This document shows, in pieces, positions 37,145 through 48,900 of a stretch of 64,000 nucleotides of DNA. Position numbers and translations under genes: made by a program. The notes beneath the pieces are model-generated. The model searched no databases, had not been told where the DNA came from, and worked only from the letters and a program-made list of their open reading frames with translations. The number at the start of each line of letters is the position of its first letter. Positions within the stretch are counted from its first letter, which is position 1. Source of the DNA: Tubulanus polymorphus (taxonomy: Eukaryota > Nemertea > Palaeonemertea > Tubulaniformes > Tubulanidae); contig NC_134036.1 of NCBI RefSeq assembly GCF_964204645.1, forward strand, positions 5,901,600 to 5,965,599, read 5' to 3'.

Positions 37145-37569
37145 TGATTGATTATTGTAGACATGGTTTTTCTCGCTGCATCTGCGCGCCTCAACGTGAA
37201 GTCCATCTCTCGTGTCCAGTGTTACACGGTTAATACTAGTTTTGCAATGTTATTCGCTATTATAACAATATCGGTATAAAACTATGTAGCTGTTTGATAT
37301 TGTGTTTTGCTATCGGCCCGAGTGTAATTCAGCCAATTCAGCTAATAACTGCGACATTTTAAATGTTCGAACTAAATTCCATTGTCATTAAATTGTTGAC
37401 AGTTTGAAGTTCTTGGCCAAAGGAAATCACCAGTTTCTTCGGGTACGACCCTAATCGTTTCAACCTGTTCGCGAGGCCGGGTTCAGCGTCAAAAACTTCA
37501 TGTAATAGGAACCCATTCCGGTTCTGTGTCAACAATTCGAGGTCGTGTTGAAACTTTTGTTAGGTTTCA
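36379..37569. other. Spacer with foldback element and receptor remnant
   Basis: An inverted-repeat element with 37-bp ends (AATCGCGCTATTATCAGAAG at 36786 and its complement ending at 37094) is followed by a receptor ICL3 fragment with a (CTG)13-like tract and the AGACATGGTTTTTCTCGCTG block (37098-37225). No complete gene is present. A related half of the foldback family is at about 39830-40160. Confidence 0.6.
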
Positions 37570-38664
37570 TCAACCATTATCTGTTTTCATAATCGAAAAC
37601 ATCGCTTTCAGTTGATTTCGAAAGCGACGCCTAGAAGCGCAATAAATGACGAAGTTGCTGGACGCGACTAGCATTCTGACGATATTCAGAATTTGGATAA
37701 ACAATGCTGAGCCTTTACCAAGTTTTCCGTTGAGAGTAACAATTAGATTTCGGATCGATGCTCTGAGATCAAAAGCTTTTTTCAGTAAATAGAAACATGA
37801 AATGAGAATTAACGACAGAGTTAAACTACGCTCACTGCTGCTGCTGCTGTTGGAAGTTTGATTATTTGTAGACATGGTTTTTCTCGCCGCTCCTGCGCGT
37901 CTCAACGTGAAAATCAATCGGATAGTTATTAGAATCACTATCAATGTCGGGATTATAATAAATAAAGTAGCGCCGACAAAAACGTCGTAATATCTCAAAT
38001 GAATCCTTTTGGCAAATGGAGTAAACTTTTGAGTCCATCTCTCGTGTCCAGTGCACGGATTGATGGAACGACGAGTATAATATTTGTAACAATTTTTCGT
38101 CTGATCACAAACTGAAAAGATCACAACCAAGGTAACGTACATATAACTTTTCTTCATGCTCATAATTCTGACAGCTTTTAGAGGCCAACAAACAACGATA
38201 TATCTGTCTATAGCTATTAACAATGTTATCAGATCACTGATATCTGAAAACAAACGTCGCATGTGCTGAGTGTATGAATATATGCGCTTCAGAGCGTGGT
38301 TTATTTCAGCGGTCATGTTCAGTAACAGCGTGTGACTGTAGAGCCAATACTGAAAATCAAATGCGATATAAGACAAACAAATAAACATGTCGGCAACAGC
38401 CAAACATCTCAAATAGAATATACTGGTGTTGTTTGAACGTTCTTTACTGAGAATGATACAAGACATTAAATTTGTGCTGAAACCGATAATGGCAATGCTG
38501 AAAACGACGAAAGTCGTGATCTGTAGATACAGATTCACGTGAAACGGTTTGTAATCGGAGTGATGGATGTATTTACACCGCGGATGAGGTTTAAAATCTG
38601 CCTTCTCAGTGGTGGTGGTTGTCGGGTCCGTTGAGGTCAGGAAACTGAGCGACAACCGATACAT
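37570..38664 (-). CDS. Rhodopsin-like GPCR with replaced N-terminus, 364 aa
   Basis: TM1 to TM7 are intact and typical of the family (TM1 GFSTN instead of GFGTN, DRYIVVCWPL, NPCTGHERW, short serine tract, NFVIY). Relative to its paralogs, about 5 bp are missing in the N-terminal coding region, so the ancestral frame from MMASEN meets a TGA after 24 codons. A second ATG a few codons further on, in another frame (MYRLSLSFL...), now leads into the receptor frame just before TTTTTEKADF. The original two N-glycosylation sequons are lost. It may be functional from the new start or may be decaying. Confidence 0.8.
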   Translation of the reverse strand: MYRLSLSFLTSTDPTTTTTEKADFKPHPRCKYIHHSDYKPFHVNLYLQITTFVVFSIAIIGFSTNLMSCIILSKERSNNTSIFYLRCLAVADMFICLSYIAFDFQYWLYSHTLLLNMTAEINHALKRIYSYTQHMRRLFSDISDLITLLIAIDRYIVVCWPLKAVRIMSMKKSYMYVTLVVIFSVCDQTKNCYKYYTRRSINPCTGHERWTQKFTPFAKRIHLRYYDVFVGATLFIIIPTLIVILITIRLIFTLRRAGAARKTMSTNNQTSNSSSSSERSLTLSLILISCFYLLKKAFDLRASIRNLIVTLNGKLGKGSALFIQILNIVRMLVASSNFVIYCASRRRFRNQLKAMFSIMKTDNG

Positions 38665-40573
38665 TTTCTGAAGCCATCATTCCAGTTAGCGCAACAACAG
38701 TCAACGGTTATTGATAGTGAAACGAACGGTTTAAACTTTCAAATTTATCGCCCTTTCAATAACCAGCGACATTTGAGTTATTAGCGATTTTTCTGGTGCA
38801 AGAATTGTTAACGATATTTACGGATGTCAAGCCACCAAACTGCGCGAAGTCAAATGCACGCTGACACTGAGAGGACTAGAAGTCGAAATAAGCTATTGCG
38901 TTGACGCCCGACAGCGGAGATGATAAACCCTCAATTTGGATGCAGTGAACTTCTACCAACCATTAAATTCGTTGACTATGAAATAGCTTGATCCTAGTCG
39001 ACTACGAAAAAAACATACGCATATATCCTGCTGTGGAATGATGTATGTGAGATATACTGAAGGATATACTGATCGATGACGAAAGTAGGTTTCAACCATC
39101 GAATGCATAGTGTACGTTTTTTGCCCTGACCCGGTTGGACTCAACGGAACAAAGTTAGTGAGGAGTCTACTGTATTTCACAAATTCTTACTCACTATTTG
39201 ACAAAAACTGAGGGTAGAATTTTACCAGTGTCAAAGTTAAGGGACAGAGTCCACTGTATTTCACAGACTCTTACTCGGTATTTAACAACGTAGGATTTGA
39301 ACAGTGTCATCTTAACCGCAGGTAGAGACATTGTCTACTGTATTTCACGCAATTTTTTGATTGAGTGTATGTAAGGTTGATTCAATGACTAAAAAACAAA
39401 TGGAATAAGAACTAACGTCACTACTGACTGGTCACATTCGAGTACGGATCTGATCTTCAGAATTCAATCGACACCTCAAATTTAAGGAAAAAAAACATTT
39501 TCTGTTAGTCCTATGTTACGTTCTGATCGCAGTTAAATAAAGAAATTGTTGCTATTTTCGATCTAGCGAACCGAAGAAAATTTAGTTTTCTTCATTTCTC
39601 CCTTCATTCGAATTCCATTCGTCACAATTTTCATCCTTTTTATTTTTCCGAACTTTATTAAAGATTTCGTGTGAAAAATACTCGACTTACAAAACACAAT
39701 CATTTTCGATTTTCGATATGTTTTCCCTTCTATTTAAAACGAGTCTAATTCAATTAATTTGATGTCGAACATTTAATGTTGAAAAAATTACTATTCACAG
39801 AGATGACCTACGAAATATCTGTTAGGGGGGGCATAACAGATAGCAATCTTAAAAAGATCACCTATAGGCTCTGCCCACAAATGCGTAACCGAAAGGATTC
39901 AAATGCCCTGGAGGGAATTTTTATGATGTCATATATAAGGTGATTAAAAAAGCGGCCATTTTTTACAAACTACTTTATTCGTAAGCATTAGCAGCGAAAA
40001 CCACTATTATCAGAAAAACTATCAATGGCTCTAATTTCACTAACTATTTATTGTCGCAACGTTTACTTTTTCTGGTGATGTTTATTATAAAGATATCATA
40101 GGTTGAATTTCGTTTGAAATTCGTTTCGATGCTCAGCTTTCAAGTTTATGCTATAAAATGTTGTCTATTTTGCGCAATCGATTTGGATTTAATGGTTGGC
40201 AATTGCTTGGAACATATTGACGGGGAGCGATAGCAGCGATGCAGAGGTGCTCTTAATCGTTTGTCGATCCGAATACAAGTGAATGTGCATCCATTATCAC
40301 CCTTTTATTTCTCTCTCGCTCGCTCGATCGGACCGTGGCAAAAAAAAGCTGAACAGTCATTACTAAGATCTGCGAGCGTTTTAGGAATATACACTGTGGC
40401 GTCGATACTTTCGCTAGTCTACCGCCTATATGTGGCATGTGACCAGTCGATATACCACAAGTAACCAGATCGACCAACAGAGCGAGCCTTGTCAGACAGC
40501 CCTGTGAAATAGATAGAACTCGGAGGAAAACCGGTCGGTTATTCAACGGTTCTCTGTAGGTATTCGCGGTGGA
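38665..40573. other. Spacer: receptor 5' flank, 90-bp units, foldback half
   Basis: The 5' flank of the 37.6-kb receptor is followed by two to three 90-bp units (about 39160-39360), unrecognised AT-rich DNA, then a region (39830-40160) homologous to the foldback element at 36585-37094. Immediately upstream of 40574 the DNA becomes GC-richer, as expected for the 5' part of the next gene. Confidence 0.5.
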
Positions 40574-41548
40574 ATGAGTCTGAACCGTACCTCACGAATG
40601 TTCCTCGCTCGCACGTGGCAGAACGGCGTTTGGTACGCGTTCAATATCTACATCTATTTCTGGATGGTGACCGGTGTCGCCGGAAGCGCGCTGTCCGTAA
40701 TCGTGCTGTTCCGCGTGCGTCGCGCTATAGACGCGTGTAGCTTTCAGTACCTGGTTCCGCTGGCTTTTTCCGATTCGATTTTCGTCGTGACTTTCTCGAT
40801 GAAATCGCTGGAACGGATTCATATCGTGGCCGGTAATGTACACGGTAAATACATGTTCTTCGCGATTAGCGATGTCTCCTGTAAGCTTGGTATGGTGCTC
40901 ATCAATTTCGGTATAAAAACCTCCTCCTGGGTGCTGCTATGTTTCGCCATCGAGCGCAGTGTAGCCGTGTTGGCTCCGTTACAAGTCGGGAGGCTGGTGA
41001 CCCGGGCTCGACGCCGGTATTTGGTGTTGTCGATATTCGTCTATTTCACCATTACCGAGGGTGCGATGAGCGGCCAGTTTTACGTGAAAACCTTGCACGG
41101 TCACGACGACAGTATAACACGGAATTGTCAGACATACATGCTCGCAAGCATTTTGACAAAAGTCAAGATCGTATATTCGAACGCGGTAACCATAATAATC
41201 CCGTTAAGCGGTTTTGCCGTATCCACCGCGCTGATCGCTGGTCAGTTTTCCAGATGAGACGCCCGCTTCAAAAATACCTACACCTCCGAACAGGAACGCA
41301 GATGCGTGCGCAATCTGATTTGCATAGTCGTGGCGTATTTCCTGTTTAACATGCCGAATACGGCGTTCACGATCCTGCGCGGCACGTCAAGCGTGTTGTC
41401 GCGATTACCAGTGCATATGCTGCATTTTTCTTCATTGTTAAGCGGCGTCCTGATGATCACGAATAGCGGCGTGAACTTTTTCATTTACGTCGTCAATTTG
41501 AAATTGTTCCGCGACGAATTGACGCGTCTGATGTTCGGGATTCGTTAA
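40574..41548 (+). pseudogene. Rhodopsin-like GPCR interrupted by one in-frame stop
   Basis: Reading from ATG 40574, the protein shows seven hydrophobic segments with TM1 GVAGSALSVIVLF, TM2 LAFSD, TM3 ending CFAIERSVAVLAPL (ERS variant of DRY), an ECL2 Cys and TM5. A TGA then follows GQFSR at 41255-41257. The same frame continues without further breaks through TM6 (FNMPNTAFTIL) and TM7 (NFFIYVVNLKLFRDELTRL) to a stop at 41546-41548. A single-base change of Arg CGA to TGA would explain it. It may be a new null allele, a sequencing error or a young pseudogene. Unlike the AT-rich array genes it is GC-rich. Confidence 0.8.
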
Positions 41549-42966
41549 CCAATAGCGCAGTTGATGATTTGATCTGAATCAAAATGTTGTTTATGTAAGA
41601 AGTCAGTCTAACAGCTCGGTCAAATGGTATTTTGTTTCTAAGAGCTGCAACTGTACCGTCGTCATGTTCGTCCGGGTTACTCGTAATTGGAACTGGTATC
41701 AAAGTGAATCGTCCGTTTTCCAGTAAAACCAAACGACATTCAAAGATAGAAATTATAACAAACGAACAAAAAATTAAACAAGAAACACAGTCATCTGTTA
41801 TATAAAATAGTTTTATGTATTTGAAATTGTTGAAATTGTTTCAAATAAAGATGACGTATAGTTATTATGTATGATTTCCTAATTCCTTATTACTTACAAT
41901 ACGCGCCGTACGCAATCCGATCCATATGCTACTAAAGACGCCCTGTTTAAAAAGTTTCGAATATATTCCCTTCAACGACAAATACAAAAATAAAAAAATA
42001 TAGCCGCCAAGCAGCGTAAACGGGTTTTGTGACCTAACGGGAAAATAGGAATTGAAAACCTCATTGCCGAGGATTCGAAACAGAGATTGGGAACATGAAA
42101 CAGGCGCGACTTTTGGTGCTAAGAATGCCCCGGTCAAAATGTTTCGAATATATTCACTTCAACGAGAGAAATATAAAAAAATAAAAATTACCGCTTATCT
42201 TATAGCCAACGACGTTAGGCGAAACGTTATTTTTTTCAATTGAATCATTTTATCTTATATCCTATTTAGATTGCTCGTGAAACGTGTCCAGTTGATATTT
42301 AATTGAATCACATTTCATCTTATATCCGAATTTATTCCCTACGAGAGGGCAGCAGCTTGCCACTTATCACATAGTTTCGTATTTGATATGAATATAGTTT
42401 TTTTCTAAGAATCGAGTTGAAGAGTTGTCTAAGCACATAGTTACTAAATAAAAGACATTTGAATCGTATACGATGGCCCTTTCTTACTTATTGCCAATAC
42501 ATTCAACATTTCGTTTAGATTTTCGAAAAGAATCTGCAGTAGATCGATAATCACTAAAACCTAAACCTAAATATACGAAAACTTTAGCAGACATGCGGAG
42601 AAAGTAAATCAGATATCTCAATGGAAACTCGCGTGGTCATATTTCAATATATCCGGGTGGCCGAAATCGAGTTCGACGTTGATCGCAAAATCAACAGCTT
42701 ATCTCCACAATACCGCGATCGCAAGGGCGATTTTGACCCAGGCTAAATTGTTCCCGTTTTACATCGAGTCCTTTTTAGTGTTTACTTGTTTTGGATTCGA
42801 CACGCCTCGCTTGCCAAAGCATCGTTTTAGCATCAGTTTTGTATCGAATTTGTGGTTTAATTTGGCTCTGATGCGCCGCACTCATTTGGCCCGGGGCAAA
42901 TCGACTCCGTGCGATCGCGGCTAACGCTCGTCTAGCGGGATAGCCCGAATTATGAATGACGCCGTC
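41549..42966. other. Spacer with short direct repeats, no gene seen
   Basis: Two direct copies of a GTTTCGAATATATTC-plus-TTCAACGA segment lie near 41955 and 42141, about 190 bp apart. The rest is AT-rich. The sequence just below 42967 is the 3' flank of the death-domain gene. Confidence 0.45.
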
Positions 42967-45900
42967 CTAAACCGCGGCTATGGTCGTTCTCGTGCCTCTC
43001 GTCAACATGGGCGGCTTTGTCGACGGTCGACGCGTCAGTCGGTTCTTTTTGTCGGCGATGAAATCTTTCTCGACGTCGAGCAGCTCCTCGACCAGGTCGC
43101 GTCGGCCGGTGCGGCTCAGGCACTTGCGCAAAATCGACACCTGTCGAGAAGAAAATCAATTCAAAGAAGTTAATATTTCATTTTTAGATGATTTTTTAAG
43201 AAATACGGTTGACTGGTTAATTCTACCCAGAGTTGATGTTCGAATACTTAGTAATTTGATGCTAAATACTGAATTAGAGTTAGTAGAATTTGTTGCTTAC
43301 TAACGGTACAGTTTTACCACGAGATAGTAGTGTCAAATACTAAGTAAGAGTTTGTGAAATACATTAGACTCTGTCTCATACTGCGGTACAGATAAGACTG
43401 GTAAAATTCTACCCCGAGTTGATTTAAAATACAGAGGAAGAGTTTGTGAAATATAGTAGACTCAATATTTGATTTTATTTCATTGATGTTTTTACTATGC
43501 GACCTGCGTTGCGACCTACCTTGTTAGCGCCTCGTGGTAATCGTTTCATCCACGTTGTCAACATCTCGTATTTAGCCTCTTCATCGGATCGTCTTTGCCC
43601 GGTGTTCTTGTTAATGTTACCTGCAAATTCAGACGGTTGAAAGGGTTAATCACAAGTATCTATTCAGCGGTCTATTCATCTCCTTTTCATGCATATTTCG
43701 TTACTTTATCGTCTTGATCCCGTCGATTTGCGATCAAAAACACTTCATACGTGTATTGAATTCGAATTAAAACTGAACTACAAACATCAGGTATGGGACA
43801 TATTGTTAGTAACTTTTCAAAAACTGATCGTCCATACTGCATGTCCAGTACTTCGGCGGAAGCATTTTTCAACCCCAAACACTTCGTCCGTGTTTAAGAC
43901 AGAATTGAACTGACAATCGGCCTAAAACACTAAGTATTGGACGTTTTATTTGCAACGTGTCAAAAACCGATCTTCCACGCGTCTCACGATTCCAGGACTT
44001 CACCCGAGATATCATTAATTGAAAATGAACTACACCAGATGGAAAGGCATCTCATCGGCGCACTTACGAGGACTGATCTTTCAGATTTCACCCGAGTTCA
44101 GGACTTCACATGGAACAATCAAAACGACCACAAAACTCTGCAATGTCCAATGTCCACGGCCCAGTTTCACAAAAAGGTTTAACTCTTAAATCGATTTAAT
44201 TTCTTCATCAATTCAGTTCATAACTTAAATCGGTTTAGACCTTAATCCTTTTTGTGAAACTGGCTTCTGGACATTAGACATAACGCTATTGATCAACTGC
44301 TTACAAATGATTGCCTGTACGCGGACCCGTCGCAGTCCGAGGTAATGAGCCAGTTTCTTCCATTCGTCTCCTAGTTCTTCCGCCAGGTGGTGCAAATACT
44401 CGTCGTCGACGGGGTCTTTGATGTTGGACAGAAGCACGACGGGCGCTTTCACTATAGGATGTACCGGTTCAATATGATCCTGAAAAATGAAAAAAAAAGA
44501 TCTTATTTATGAACTTCATTTTCAGATAACTCTTTCTTTTATAACAAAATTATCACGATGAATACCGGTTAGATAAATGACGGGGCGATTGGATACTAGA
44601 ATTGATAACACCATTACGCGAATAGCTAATTTAGAGGCTGTGTTTGGGCTCAGTTATCAGCAGCTGAGCTTAAGTTACACCAAGAACCTTAGTGTCCGAT
44701 GTGCCACTGGGTGGTTGGTTACACTAGGATCGTAAAGCAACGGAGATCACTGTGGAGACAATAATAATGATAATAATAATTGACATTTATATAGCGCAGG
44801 TATCCGAACTAGAGTCTGTTCAAATGCGCTCCAAACTTGGTATTATTGTCCCCAGCCTATAACTTTATTCCATGAGACAACCACTGCCAGGGCTGGGTGA
44901 AAGCTGGTGTTCATGTCCGTGGTTTCTATTTTCAGGCTTAGCGCGGATGCCTACGTCACACGTCAAAAGAATAGTTTTTGTTTCATTACCAAGGAGAAAA
45001 TATGGATGGAAATTACTCAAAATAACCGCGACGAAAGAAAGACAAAAATATGAAAACCGTAAGTCTATATATCTCTTGCTTGTTTCTAAATCCCCATTGT
45101 TATTTCAATGCGTTCAGTTCGGCTGGTGATATACGATAGATCCCGTTTGTTTTTAGATCCCCGCTATCGTGTTAATTTCATAGGTTTGGCTAGTGATATT
45201 CGACAGTTCATAGTTTGTTGCTGCATCCCCTTTTTTGCGATATAAATGAAAAATGATTTTCATATGCCAGTTTCTATATCCCCATTATCAATGCTTTAGG
45301 ACGATTCGACGAGTGATTTACATATCATGACAAGTGTTAGCAGTTTCAATATCCCCATTTTTATGTTAATGCTATACGTTTAGCGAGTGATTTACATATC
45401 AGCAGATTTTCATTATTCCATTCTGTAAAAAAGGCAGATTTTGCTGACCTTCGGTATATTGACCATCAACTGGCACAACAGATCGTGCCTAACTTCGGTG
45501 ACGTACTTCGGCCCGTCGTCCTGTTCTTCGCCGTCAGATGGTGCCACCTGGTCCGCCGTCTGGTCGTCCTCGGTCGTCGCTTGTTGTTCGGTTTCGTCGG
45601 CGGGTTGCACTTTCTTCTCAGCTAGCGACATCTGTTGGGAGAATAATCTAACAAGAATTACGAGGGAAATCAGAACGGCTAGTCCGTTTATCTAATCGAA
45701 AGGTTCTCGCCACCGAAGCCCCCCCCCCGATGACATCCGTATGAGATTGAATGACTTTACATCCCCTAATGACGTCATTGATATGGCTATTATTGATTGC
45801 TTATAATTTCGGTTGGTCCAATTGAAAATCGGCCTTTTGATGGAGTCTTTATGGGATTTAGATGGTAGTTATCATTTATTTGATCCTAGAGACTCTTCAA

Positions 45901-48900
45901 TAGAACATGGCTTACAAGATCAAATGGCTAGATATGAATATTTTGTTGACATCATAAGGTGAATATCATAATATGTTATTTCGTGTTAAGCTCGTGAAAC
46001 TAACCCTTTTCTTAGCGGCGGCTTTCATCGCCACTGTTTCCGGCTCAGGCGTGACGACCTTCACCTCTTCGGTGCGTTTGTACATCTGTATCATGCCGCG
46101 GAAGACGGGGTACTGGCGCTGCAGGTACTGACTGGCTTCCGTCGCCCAGAAACCGACCCCGGATCGCAGTTGGGAATTGAAGGCGAACAGTAGCGGCGAG
46201 TCGTCTTCGTTCTTCACGTTGCCTTTGAACATCACTTCGACCACGTCACCTATAGCGGATGAAAATGTCAGAAAATGTGTATGTGAATCGGCGACGTTTG
46301 CATTTCCCCTGCCAGAACAAGATCTGTTATTCGTGCAACCTTTCTTTGGCAACCGATTTTTTCTCAACGCATTATTTCACAAGCGTCTGTACTTAACCTG
46401 ACACATTCTCCATTCAAAATAGATCACGCAGACCATACATAAGACATTTTATCGGATCATTTCAAAAAGGGATCATAAGGCCTGTAAAGTCGGGTTCCAA
46501 TTGAATGTTGCATGTGTATTATTAGTCTACCTACCCTCGTGCAGTTGGATGTCCGGCCCGACGTCCGGTCCGTCGTCGAAGCCCTCCTCTTCTAAACGTT
46601 CTAGGGTTTTGTCCAGTTTCGGTAACGTGGCGCATTCGACGGCCACGCTATTCGGTTCATCCCCTCTGAAATCGAATCGAAACATTCGATAATATCCAAG
46701 ATGAATATTATTCGGTTCATGTATCGTGACACTAACCGAACGTCCAGGGACATCGATAACACCCGCCAGGCTAAATTTCATTACAATAGTAATGAGACTG
46801 AATCGTAAATGGCTGGACTGCGTAAAATGCAGTTTTTTGTGACGATTTACAGTCAGGGTTAAAATCGACGCTTAACAGTCGGTTTACGTGCCTCAGAAAT
46901 CGTTACCATATCGCCTTAGATCAAAAGGCTCAGGCACCGAACCTATAGAGTAGCCTTGAACCTTTTTGAACCTTATGGCAGAAATGTTGCATACACGCGG
47001 GGACTTTAAATTGGGTACTAGATTATATTCCTAATACCACAGGGACTCGTCATGAAACATTTGACCAGTTATCCTAGGTACCACCCATATAAACTGATTT
47101 ATTATAGAATTATGACGCCACTTCCTTCAACCACATGAGACGTTCATTGTTTCCGTGTGGCCTCTCGTAATTATTCCGCAATTTTTTTCTAACCTTGGTT
47201 TAACGATGAACCTAAGTTTAGTTTTCAGAATTTTTAGTCTTTTTATAACATGTCACCGTATTTCTAATCGAAAACGTTTTCGATTATGTTTACCTTTGTT
47301 TCACGACGAATTTCGTGACTTTCTGAGACAGATAATCCTCGATGTAGGAGGCGAATTGACGCGCCTCGGAGTCGTCGACGGTCGTTTTCGTGCGGACCAC
47401 AGTGAATCTAACGATATCGGTAAAAAAATGAAAATCAGTGAGATACCGAATTTCGGAATAAGGGATTGAATTAGATTAATCATGGTCGGTTAAAACTTAT
47501 TCCTTTAATGTCGAAGAGTAAATGGTTTATCCCTGTTGAGCAGAGATAAGGGGTCAATTGCAAAGTCGGGTCTTAGATTGAATACCATTCTGACAACGTA
47601 AGACCAATCTCGTGGATTGAGACAACTTAAAGCCTCTGGGGCCGGTTGCATAATCCGGACGTAGACTTAAGACCAGTCTAAGACCATCTTAGTTCTATTG
47701 CCAATCTAACAACTAAAGACCAGTCTCAAGATTTAAGGACTTAATTTTTGGACTGAAGCCATGACTCTGCAACTGGCTCCAGGTTACTAACTAAGCAACA
47801 AGATCCAGGCCGTGAAATAAGGCTCAACCCAGTGTATTTGGGATGTGAGCCATTTTAAAAAATCATTTTTATTTCCGGAATTCTAGTGTAGACTGTTGCT
47901 GATATATGGATGTCAATCTGTTCAAGATTATCTAATTAATTAGTGACTCCTCAACTTAAACGGTATCACTTACTGCGAAAGCGTTTCGGCGAGCATGAAC
48001 TGCACGACGTCCATTTTGATTTCGGTGACCTTCACCCCGGGTACCACCTGGCAGTAGCCCTTCTCGTCGTGTGTCACCAGGTACAGATTGTCGTTTTCGT
48101 CGTCTTTAGATGGAGAAAATAAACGGATAGAAATTTTGAACAAAGTTTGGAAAGTAACTCGGACTAGAAAGTAGCGAGAATTGCGTCGGTAACTGTAATT
48201 ATAATATTGATGATATTGTTTAGTATTGATGATATCAAATATTTCAATATTTCAATATTGATGATATTAATAGTAATATAATTTAATATTGATGATATTA
48301 AATGATATGATTTAGATATTGGTGATATTGACGTACGACCACGCCACCAGGTGCAGTGTTGCGAGCGCATATTCGGGCAACGAGAGAGATACACGAATTG
48401 TCCGATCTGAAAATTGGTTATATCTGCCAACTTGAGAATTTTTGCAGTCTTAAATAGTGGTGAGGTATGGGCTCTTAAATCAGCTTTAATGATAATGCCG
48501 ACTGCTTTCTTCTGGAGGAGTTCAAGATTTCTTAAGTTAGAAGAATAAGTGGTAACCTATACGATATTACAAATAATCAGTCGTTTCAACGTACTAACCA
48601 CAAGTAAACGATTCGTTTTTGGCGGAAAGATAAAAATCTGCATGAAAGGCATTTGAAAATGAACTAAATTATGGCGCGGAAGTCGTATTGATGCATGCGC
48701 CATCTAGCGGATCAGTTGGTGCTCAGCAATGGGTTCTTGATTCACATTTCGATTCACCCGACGTTCGCTTACCGTCGTTAGTAGCGTATTGACCCATGTA
48801 CCATCTGGTGGGCGGTTTCACCGGTTCGGTGTCTTCCTCGTCGGCGGCCGCTTGTTGCTGCAGTTGAACCTTCCTGGCCGCCGCGTTACTGCGAGACGCA

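Noticed and set aside
42952-43173. Plus-strand frames over the last death-domain exon
   Set aside because: Antisense shadows of a GC-rich exon; the minus strand carries the spliced frame with a death domain.
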